Positions 56,772 to 64,000 of a stretch of DNA of 64,000 bases are shown piece after piece. Location: NCBI GenBank assembly GCA_009746045.1, contig RPFO01001883.1:1-64000 (forward strand), written 5' to 3'. The position numbers were made by a program, and so were the translations under genes. Position 1 is the stretch's first letter. Each line of letters opens with the position of its first letter. Source of the DNA: Mesostigma viride (Eukaryota > Streptophyta > Mesostigmatophyceae > Mesostigmatales > Mesostigmataceae). The notes under the pieces were generated by a model. It was given only the letters and a program-made list of their open reading frames with translations, was not told the origin of the DNA and ran no database searches.

Positions 56772-57476
56772 ATGTCTTCCACGACGTCGACTCTGCTTCC
56801 CGGGAACTCGACGGTGGTGGGAGATCTGGAAGTGAAGGGGAAAATCACAGCGGATTACGTGTACTCGCGCCACGGGTTCCAGATTTCCGAGCATCCCGTG
56901 TGGGATGACATGCGGACGCCGCTGTCCGAAGTGACCGTGCAGGGCGACAACCCCCCCACGAACGTTTTGGTCACCAACCTCGGCGGCGGGGCCAACACCG
57001 CCAAGCTCCAGGTTGTCGAGTTTGGAAGCTCCAACCCGCAGCCAAAGGAGATTTTCATCCACATACAGACTCCTCACGCGTGGAAAGAGGGCACGGATCT
57101 AAAGCCTCATGTTCACATCATGAAATCCGGCACGGCGACTGGCAACGTAAAGTTCGGGCTCGAGTATTCGTGGGCGAACGTCGGAGATCCGTTCCCCACA
57201 CCGACGACCGTGTATCTCTGCAATTCTACCAGTCTCACTGCTGCAGATCAATACAAGCATCTCATATGTAGTCGCACGACGCCTCTGGGAACAGACTCGT
57301 GCGTAATATCCGGTGCGGGAAAGAGGGACTCGTCCATGTTAATGATGCGTCTGTTTCGGAACTATAACGACGTGGATGACACGCTACAAGAGCCGGTGTG
57401 GGCTCTGGAATTCGACATTCACTATCAAGTGGACACCTTTGGCAGCTGGTACGAGTATCCTCCCCCCGGCGTTTAA
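56772..57476 (+). CDS. Fibre- or tail-like structural protein, 234 aa
   Basis: ATG at 56772. A short N-terminal repeat-like stretch (STVVGDLEVKGKITADYVY), typical of fibre shafts, leads into a beta-rich body with KEIFIHIQTPHAWKEGTDLKPHVH and KFGLEYSWANVGDPFP; these motifs are shared by phage and marine-virus tail/fibre proteins known to me by general pattern only. Probably a virion surface or receptor-contact protein. Followed by the LamG gene on the same strand (32-bp gap). Confidence 0.6.
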   Translation: MSSTTSTLLPGNSTVVGDLEVKGKITADYVYSRHGFQISEHPVWDDMRTPLSEVTVQGDNPPTNVLVTNLGGGANTAKLQVVEFGSSNPQPKEIFIHIQTPHAWKEGTDLKPHVHIMKSGTATGNVKFGLEYSWANVGDPFPTPTTVYLCNSTSLTAADQYKHLICSRTTPLGTDSCVISGAGKRDSSMLMMRLFRNYNDVDDTLQEPVWALEFDIHYQVDTFGSWYEYPPPGV

Positions 57477-57508
57477 AAATATTCAGTTGGATTTAGTAGG
57501 TCGGAGTA

Positions 57509-58792
57509 ATGTCTGGAAGCGCTAGGTGCAAATCCATAGAGATCAATTCCGTGACGGGAAACGATTACGTCCTTTCTGCGGAAGATGGCGCCTTCCGCAT
57601 CGTCTCCAAAGACCCCGCAACGTCCTTGGAGACGGCCATCGTCACGACGAGCGCGGAAGGGGCCACAACCATCCTTGGAAGTCTAACGGTCACGAACGGG
57701 TTCGCGATATACGGTCACGAACTCAACGACCTACAGGATTGGACGAACTGGACGCCGGCTCTTGCGTCTCTATATACGCGTAATGTAACGATTCGAACCG
57801 CTAAGTTTATGGTAATAAACAAGCTCGTGACCCTTCAATTGGATGCAGATGTCCACGTAGGCCCTCTGGCGAACTGGCGTTTCGAGAACAGCGCGGCGGA
57901 CGACGGACCGAACGCGTACACGGGCAGTTTGCGAGGGTCGAGCACGTACGATAGCACCGTATTTAACGTAGGCTCGAGGTCTCTCAAGGTCTCGGACAGC
58001 ACGGGGGGGTTCGACATCGATCACGCGGCTCTGAAGACGGTTCTTGCGTCCGACTTCTCGATATCGTGCAGGTTCTATACGAGCAACAACACCACACAGA
58101 ACCAAGTCCTTTTGTCGGTCGGGAACTTGACGTTCCATTTAGTGTACAATTACAACGGAAACGGGAAGCTGTGTCTGTTTGATAGAGGAAACGACGTGAC
58201 GTTCACGTCCGCCACATGGACGCCGGTTTCCAGCAAATGGTATCACGTGATTGTCACTCGACAGAACGGGCTCGTTTCGATGCACGCCGCCCTGACAGCG
58301 ACGGAATGGGCGTCGTTCACGTCCCTGGCGGTGTCCACCGACCCAGGAGGGTCGGTCCAGGTACCCACTGGGACGTTGCGCATTGGTCAGAGAAGCGGGA
58401 CGAGCGAATACATGAACGGGTATATTGACGATTTTGCGATCTACGAGTCCGCACTGAACGCGGGATTTCTGAGCAGGTTGGGAGGAAAGTCAGCCTCTGC
58501 CACCGGGGTGTACGAAGTAAGCTTGGGATTGCCGGACGGGCTGACGCCGGCGACCGTCGCGAGTTCGCGTTTTACTGTCACGAAGACGACGGGGACGAAC
58601 ACACTTCACAGCTGGGTCACGGAGAACTCGGGGTTGGTGTTTTATATAAATAACGACGTCGCGGTTCGAGGCAACGCCGAAGCGGAAGCCGTGATCGACC
58701 CTTCGTCCGGAAACGTGGTATCCGTCCGAACGGAACATCTGCTGCCCGGGACGTGGACCTGCAGAGGGAACGTCACGTACGTGAAGGCGTGA
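57509..58792 (+). CDS. LamG-like lectin-domain structural protein
   Basis: 427 aa. N-terminal part again fibre-like (TTILGSLTVTNGFAIYG). Residues about 120-330 form a concanavalin/LamG jelly roll: NWRFENSAADDGPNAYTGSL, LKVSDSTGGFDI, DFSISCRFYTS, WYHVIVTRQNG, and the closing GYIDDFAIYESALNAGFLSRL, a very characteristic end. It should bind glycans or matrix. The C-terminus is beta-rich. With the preceding gene it forms a probable host-attachment module. Confidence 0.75.
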   Translation: MSGSARCKSIEINSVTGNDYVLSAEDGAFRIVSKDPATSLETAIVTTSAEGATTILGSLTVTNGFAIYGHELNDLQDWTNWTPALASLYTRNVTIRTAKFMVINKLVTLQLDADVHVGPLANWRFENSAADDGPNAYTGSLRGSSTYDSTVFNVGSRSLKVSDSTGGFDIDHAALKTVLASDFSISCRFYTSNNTTQNQVLLSVGNLTFHLVYNYNGNGKLCLFDRGNDVTFTSATWTPVSSKWYHVIVTRQNGLVSMHAALTATEWASFTSLAVSTDPGGSVQVPTGTLRIGQRSGTSEYMNGYIDDFAIYESALNAGFLSRLGGKSASATGVYEVSLGLPDGLTPATVASSRFTVTKTTGTNTLHSWVTENSGLVFYINNDVAVRGNAEAEAVIDPSSGNVVSVRTEHLLPGTWTCRGNVTYVKA

Positions 58793-58822
58793 GGCTCGAG
58801 TGACAAGAGGCTTAAAAAGTGT

Positions 58823-59899
58823 ATGCTGTCATGTATCTGTCGGACGCCGTTCATGGACTCCCACGAGGCGTGGGGTCTGGTGGTGGAGTGCCTAGACATG
58901 GACGATCTTATGAACGCGGAAGCCGCTTTCGAAAACACGGACATCCGCGACGTGATGAACGAGGAGATCGAGCGAAGAAAGGCCAACGTGAGAACCGCGC
59001 TCGGTGGAAGCGTCGACGCGATTCGACAAGATCTCGTTGCGTGTCGGTCCGCCATAGGAAGCATCGAAGCCTTCAAGACGAAAGCTGCGATGTATTTCGA
59101 CTCCACGGCTCAAAAACGCGTCGGACCCCGCGTGGAAGATTTGTCGTACGTCGACATGATCATCACATCGTGCGCAACCGACAAGGCCATCGAAGCGTTC
59201 ACGTCCATGCACCTCTCGGCCGGGAAAACGCTTCTCGGCATCGAAGCGGCCGAGAGGTGCCCAGAAAGATCGCGACAGATGCCTTCTCTTACTCGATTGG
59301 CGTGCATGATCGTCGAGGCGGATTCCAACACCCGTTTCACGCGCATGGCGTGGCTGTTTTTAGACGCCATGGGCCTCGAAGAGGGATCGTTCGTTTTTTT
59401 CATCATCATGCTGGTCCTTCGATGCGCGAGGTTCAACACGTACATCCGCGCCGGGCTCGACATGACGTCGCCCATTTCCGTGCTCGCGTACGTGTGCCAT
59501 TACCCCCGTTTCCGGCTGAAGAAGGACGCATTGGCGGCGATCGTCGCGGAGGGGCGGGCCGACGTCAACAACGCGAGGAAGTCGAACTTTAGCGCGGACA
59601 CGGCGAGAATGCTCATGAAAAAGCACGGAGTGTACATGATCATGAGACGGGCGGCGCGGCTGGACTATCAAGGAATTCGAACGGGCGACTTCGCGCGCTT
59701 AGAAGAGTGGAAGGCCGAGATGCGCGCTGAACTCGAAGAGGCTATGGGGAAATACGAGAGCAACCTGCGTCTCGTGCGAGATTCCATGTTGCAAAAAGTT
59801 CCCGCGAAAATGGTGAACGCCTCGTTGACGGTCGATCCGAAAATATGGGCGATTGTCATGAGGTCGTATCACGCGTTATCTGGCCACGAGAGGTTTTGA
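58823..59899 (+). CDS. Hypothetical protein, 358 aa
   Basis: Unrecognised, largely helical, Ala/Arg/Met-rich, with a hydrophobic stretch at about 190-203 (FVFFIIMLVLRCA) that may be buried. A TTAAAAAG stretch lies 5-12 nt upstream of the ATG. It resembles the 7176-8333 protein in size and composition, but no shared motif was found by eye. The 3' end overlaps the convergent gene by 24 bp. Confidence 0.6.
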   Translation: MLSCICRTPFMDSHEAWGLVVECLDMDDLMNAEAAFENTDIRDVMNEEIERRKANVRTALGGSVDAIRQDLVACRSAIGSIEAFKTKAAMYFDSTAQKRVGPRVEDLSYVDMIITSCATDKAIEAFTSMHLSAGKTLLGIEAAERCPERSRQMPSLTRLACMIVEADSNTRFTRMAWLFLDAMGLEEGSFVFFIIMLVLRCARFNTYIRAGLDMTSPISVLAYVCHYPRFRLKKDALAAIVAEGRADVNNARKSNFSADTARMLMKKHGVYMIMRRAARLDYQGIRTGDFARLEEWKAEMRAELEEAMGKYESNLRLVRDSMLQKVPAKMVNASLTVDPKIWAIVMRSYHALSGHERF

Positions 59900-60187
59900 T
59901 CGTGGAGGGGTAGGCGCGGTGTTGCTGGCCAAAGGGAACACGGGCTCTTGCTCTTCCCCGCGGTCATCCACCGTCAACCGAATCACAGTGGAAAGCAAGA
60001 ACACGAGAGCCGCCGCGATGGCCGCGATCTCGATACGTTTGGTAGCCGTGTACGCCACGCTGAAAATACAAACGATTTTAAACCATGTCTGATTGTGATT
60101 GAATTCGGAAAGCATCACGTACCCAGTCATAGTTCCAAAAATAGTACACACTGACGTCAGAACGTCCTTGGCGGCCTCTAGGTTCAT
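59876..60187 (-). CDS. Membrane protein with two to three TM segments, 103 aa
   Basis: Hydrophobic segments at about 12-26, 37-47 and 53-71, then an acidic/Pro-rich tail. ATG at 60187. Unrecognised. Confidence 0.55.
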   Translation of the reverse strand: MNLEAAKDVLTSVCTIFGTMTGYVMLSEFNHNQTWFKIVCIFSVAYTATKRIEIAAIAAALVFLLSTVIRLTVDDRGEEQEPVFPLASNTAPTPPRSKPLVAR

Positions 60188-60352
60188 CCGATCGTATCTA
60201 AACTACCGCATAGGAGATTTTTGAGTCGTAACCGCCACCTGACGTCATAGAAACTTCCGCGTGGCGTTTCGATTCCAAGATCGCGACGTGGCAAATCCGC
60301 CTCTCGAGTATCGAGCGTTCGTCTAGAGGTCATAAATTTGTAAAGCTATAAG

Positions 60353-62685
60353 ATGAGAGCCATGAACGACTGCTCCCACGCGACAAACGAAGACTCTCAT
60401 GGTCGTCGTCGTCTTACGCATGTCATGGTGAGATCCCGCAAAAGAGGGAGGCTAGAGAGGAACCCCTTTGTGGACGATGAAGCCGAGAACGAAGACGAGG
60501 TCGAGGAGGATGAAGACGACGAAGAGGATGTCCAAAACGCGCAAAACACGCCGATGGACGATTTCATCGTTTCGAGCGCCGACGGCGGTGAGGAGGGGGA
60601 TGGTGGCCTTCATCCTGGCCAGATCATGCAAGACGACGACGAAGATGAGCCGCAAGGAAGTCAGCCAACGCAGTCAGGAAATCCGTTTGCGCCCCAAACC
60701 ACCCCCGTTGCGTTCGAGGAGGAACACGACGACGAGCCCATCCGGTTTCGCAGGGAACTGGGGGGGAGGAAGGGCTCGTGGATTTCGGAGGGATGCTGAA
60801 AGCCATGACCAACGACGAGATTCGGAGGTTCGCCGTGCTAGCCGACGAGGCGGTTGCAAAGGCCTCGATGGCTGACATCCTCGCGGACGTTTTGGACCTC
60901 GCCAATCGAGCGGACGTGCCGCCAGGGAACACCGCGTTGATGGCCGCCTGTTTCGCTAGGGTCGACGCCGCGGACGTAGCTCTTTACGCCCACGTGGACG
61001 CGAGATACGTCCGTGCGTTGTCTCGCATCACGAACCTCTGCGGGCAAGTCGACGAGCGGATCATGGAGGACTTGAAGCCTTCCATGAACCAGTGCATTTG
61101 GCGCATGTTCTCCACGGCCGAGTGCGTTTCGTGCGCCATCAAGGGTGTCTTGCCGCCCGAGGACCTGCAAACGCTCCCGAGTCTGATCGCTCGCGTCCTC
61201 TCGCTCCCGAAGCAGCTCAACGATTTCCAGTGTCTCATCCTCGTCTTGACCATGCGATGGAGCACGCAGGGGTTGAGGAAGGGGAGCGAGCCGTCTGACA
61301 CGGGCGTGTACCAGCGCGTGATGACTCCGGATGGGCATGACACGCACTTTTGGACGAAGATATGCACGGTCGAGCAGTGGGTCAATAAGGAGTGCACGCT
61401 GGGCCGCACGGCGTCGTGGGGTCTCGCGAGCAAGGATGGCGGTGTCCGCAAACGAGTCGCGGACTGGATCATCGAGTCGTCGGAGTCCGATTTCCCCGTG
61501 AGGCCGCGCGACAGGCACGTTTTCGCGTTCCGAAATGGGATCTACAAGTGCGACACGGACGAGTTCTTTCCATACCCGGCGATCGACCTCTCACAGGATG
61601 TCGGTGCGTGTCGTTACTTCGACAACGTGGACATGGACGAGACGCTCTTCGAGGAGGACGCTTTCAAAGGCGAATTCGACGACGGCGAGTGGTTCGACAT
61701 CCCCAGCGACGCCATCGACAAGATCCTCGTCGACCAAGACTTCCCAGAGGAGGTGCAGCGCCCTTACTGGGCCCTCGCCGTCGGAAGGATGCTGTACAAC
61801 CTTCGCGAGAAGGACAGGTTCGAAGTCATGATCTTTCTCAAGGGCATAGCCGGGTCTGGCAAGTCGACGTTGGTCCACATTCTCGAACACATCTACGGAC
61901 TCGACGCCGGCGTTCTCTCCAACAACATCGAGCCGCTGTTTGGGCTCTCGCAGCTGAAGGAGAAGTATGTGATCATCAGCTACGAGTTGAACGACAAGTT
62001 CTCTCTCACTCAGTCGGAATGGCTGTCATTGGTGAGCGGCGAGACGATGGCGCTGGCGGAGAAACACAAGTACGCCTCTCGCGTGCCGTGGACGTCTCCC
62101 TTCCTGGCCGCGGGGAACCGCTTGTTCTGCCAGGCGGACAACGCCAGTCAGATCACCCGTCGCCTCATCCTGTTCCCGTTCGACAACAAGCCCTCCGGCA
62201 AACTCGACCCCAGAATGGAGGAACGCATTTCCCAGAACATCGGCAGAGTCATCGTGAAGGGCAACCGCGCGTATCACGCGCTCGTCCGCAAGGCCTCGGA
62301 CGGCGCGCTCATCGACTTCCTCCCCGAATGGTTCACGGAATGCCGGCGGCGTGCGCAAGAATCGTCTAACCCTCTGTACACGTTCCTCAACAACGTCTCG
62401 TGGGTGGAGGTTGACCTCGAGCACAACTACTGCCCATGGGAAGAGTTCCAGAAGCGGTTCAACGATTGGAACAGGCAGAGGGACCCGCGGTCTCGCATCG
62501 TGTTCGAAGAGGACTTTTACAAGCACGTGTTCACCGAGTTCAAGCTCAAGCTCGTGTTTCAGAAGGTGTGGAAGGTGTACCCTCTCGACCAGGAGGGGAC
62601 GGACAGGCCGACGAAGAAGAAGGCGTTCTGGCTGTATGGCGTGGACTTCGCGAACGAGAACGCGGTCCCTCCGAACACGGATTAG
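60353..62685 (+). pseudogene. D5-type primase-helicase with acidic N-terminal extension, one apparent frameshift
   Basis: The ATG at 60353 opens an acidic region (DEAENEDEVEEDEDDEED); at a G7 run near 60765 the frame changes, and the neighbouring frame (EEGLVDFGGMLKAM...) continues uninterrupted to 62685. That part holds the D5 N-terminal helical region and the SF3 helicase: Walker A GIAGSGKST (61843-61869), a SYELNDKF Walker-B-like segment (61978-62001), and AAGNRLFCQADNASQITRRL (sensor 1 and arginine-finger region), then a C-terminal winged-helix-like part. One extra G would join both. It is a core replication gene; only the helicase half is certain to be intact. If the shift is real, translation could begin downstream, at the ATG at 60793. 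Confidence 0.85.
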
Positions 62686-62737
62686 AGTGTCTTACAAACG
62701 ATCGACTTTTATTAAATTTCATAAGGATTAATAATAA

Positions 62738-63025
62738 ATGACATCCATTGCAATCGCACATCCGTACTGGTCTCGGCCACGAATGGCATACGCACCGCCC
62801 GTGAAGGCCTACCCGCCCCCCGTAGGACAGTGGGGGGGCGTAAACTACGCGGAACCGCAAGGCGCGGTCCGCGGCGTTTGCATGTACGCGAACCAGGCCT
62901 TTTGTAGGCTGGGGATCCAAGAACAGACCCCGCAGGGCATGCTAGAGGTGGCAAACTCCGTCCTGCTGGGTCTCGTTTTGTTGTGGATGCTCCAGGCCGT
63001 TGCTTCGTTACGCAAGCTTGGTTAG
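62738..63025 (+). CDS. Small protein with C-terminal TM segment, 95 aa
   Basis: The Pro/Tyr/Gly-rich N-terminal half (AYAPPVKAYPPPVGQWGG) is followed by one hydrophobic segment (about 72-87). An AT-rich stretch (TTTTATTAAATTTCATAAGG) precedes the ATG. Unrecognised; virion membrane protein likely. Confidence 0.55.
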   Translation: MTSIAIAHPYWSRPRMAYAPPVKAYPPPVGQWGGVNYAEPQGAVRGVCMYANQAFCRLGIQEQTPQGMLEVANSVLLGLVLLWMLQAVASLRKLG

Positions 63026-63119
63026 ATTGAACCGGACTTTGCGAGTGATGTCTATGGTTCGCTGACTGGGCGTGCTTTTTTTCTCCTGCTTGGGTTGGCT
63101 CTTCGACGGCGCGGCTCCC
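63009..63119 (-). pseudogene. 3' end of a minus-strand gene, cut at 63119
   Basis: A coding-like frame (SKSQPKQEKKSTPSQRTIDI, then TRKVRFN) ends with a stop at 63009-63011 and loses its frame at about 63119, exactly where the sequence changes character. The missing front presumably lies beyond the insertion to the right. Confidence 0.4.
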
Positions 63120-64000
63120 TGTCAGAAACCGGGGCTCGGAGGAAAGATCTTTTGCCTGTTATGACCCAGATATTGCACAAGTGTATGGAAAAGACTTCTT
63201 GTATTAAAATACGTTTACTGAGAGTGGAAAACACGGTGCGGCCAACACTGGGCGCAGTCTACCATAGCCAACACTGGGCCAGGGCAAATGACAATGCCAA
63301 CACTGGGCAGGGTCACACGACCAACACTGGGTCGGGGCCACACACGGCTAGGCAAGCAAACAACTCTAGGCACACAAAGTAGTGGCGGCTAATGCATTAT
63401 GCACCGTTGATTTACATCTGACGGCACTGCAGCTTAGCGTCTCTACAACCACGGAAAGAACACTAGATAATAACGACTTTGCAGCCTGTAATCTATTGTC
63501 CACATCATGGTACATTGTGTGTGTGGTCTGATAGGCTCAAAGTCCTATCGCCTCCAGGGCGGCACCACAAACTGCGGACCTGATCTGATCCGGAGAGAGC
63601 CGATGTAAATTACGGCACCTGTAACGGTGCTGACAGGTAACGCTTGCTGTATTCCGAGCAACATCATTCGGATTTTAGTACACTCAAACATTGTATATGA
63701 TATTAAACTAGTCAACGACCTGTGGGTGCAATTAATAGGGATGCAAACCCAACAACAAGTCGTGTAAATAAACACCTAGCTGACGGCGTCAATTTTCCCC
63801 GCATATAATGCGTGATAACATAATGCGTGACAAAAGTAGAGAAACATCGCCAGAAGTTAACGTAAAGGATTTACGTTAGATGGATAGAGATTGTTACGCT
63901 CTTTCCAACGGCACCTTGAACGCCTCATTTGGTTAAGGAACGTAAAAGTTATGACGTTTCCTAGGCTGTGCCGACAGTACCCGGCGCGCCACTGTGGGCG
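63120..64000. mobile_element. Probable further LTR element or host sequence
   Basis: From TGTCAGAAACCGGGGCTCGG the sequence becomes A+T-richer and non-coding; such a TG-start is common for LTRs. A motif CCAACACTGGG recurs four times at about 63243-63331. No ORF, RNA gene or CA end with target duplication can be found before the window closes, so identity is open. Confidence 0.35.

Overview
The window looks like a stretch of a large eukaryotic DNA virus (phylum Nucleocytoviricota) that has become part of a eukaryotic nuclear genome. The viral assignment rests on a PCNA clamp (2571), VLTF3-like (3351-4466) and VLTF2-like (41246) late transcription factors, a D5-type primase-helicase (60353-62685), a likely single-stranded-DNA-binding protein (48378), a NifS-like protein, HNH and PD-(D/E)XK nucleases, a SET protein, and many tightly packed small genes on both strands, several with TATA-like boxes just upstream. 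No major capsid protein, packaging ATPase, DNA polymerase or RNA polymerase subunit is visible here, so the viral family is left open. The host assignment rests on host-type transposable elements sitting inside viral genes: Ty1/copia retrotransposons with LTRs, primer-binding sites and 5-bp target duplications, a hAT-like DNA transposon with an 8-bp duplication, and probably a further LTR element at the right edge. The host could be an alga or another protist; the sequence does not decide.

Layout. 1-14.5 kb: small structural-looking and membrane genes, PCNA, VLTF3, a Rieske protein, a possible KilA-N-like protein, a J-domain protein and a staphylococcal-type nuclease. 14.5-29.5 kb: one very long coiled-coil gene (about 1,478 codons in total) cut into three pieces by a tandem unclassified insertion (17817-19779) and by an 8.6-kb composite copia element (19892-28469) that itself carries a third, different LTR and a hAT transposon. 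29.5-45.7 kb: NifS-like protein, small membrane proteins, a deoxyribosyltransferase-like enzyme followed by a KilA-N remnant, an ADP-ribosyltransferase-fold protein, a repeat-rich gap, a class 3 lipase, VLTF2 and SET. 45.7-46.9 kb: an unusual array of four 206-bp perfect palindromes separated by three about 131-bp spacers, inserted with a 5-bp duplication into another viral gene; each palindrome/spacer junction forms a tRNA-like sequence. 47-51.3 kb: HNH, SSB-like and PD-(D/E)XK genes. 51.3-55.5 kb: a second, non-autonomous copia element inserted in a small viral gene. 55.5-63.1 kb: RING/TRAF-type zinc-finger protein, fibre-like and LamG proteins, D5 helicase. 63.12 kb to the end: non-viral sequence, probably the start of another LTR element.

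State of the locus. Every large insertion leaves the viral reading frame continuous once the element and one target duplication are discounted, so the insertions hit intact genes. At least nine viral genes also show one-base frame changes, many at G, C or A runs; these are either early decay or long-read assembly errors, and raw reads would decide. Functionally the window mixes replication (PCNA, D5, SSB), late transcription (VLTF2, VLTF3), nucleic-acid cutting (SNase, HNH, PD-(D/E)XK), host manipulation candidates (ADP-ribosyltransferase, SET, RING/TRAF, J-domain, Rieske, lipase, NifS) and probable virion proteins (LysM, Gly-rich, coiled-coil, fibre and LamG proteins).
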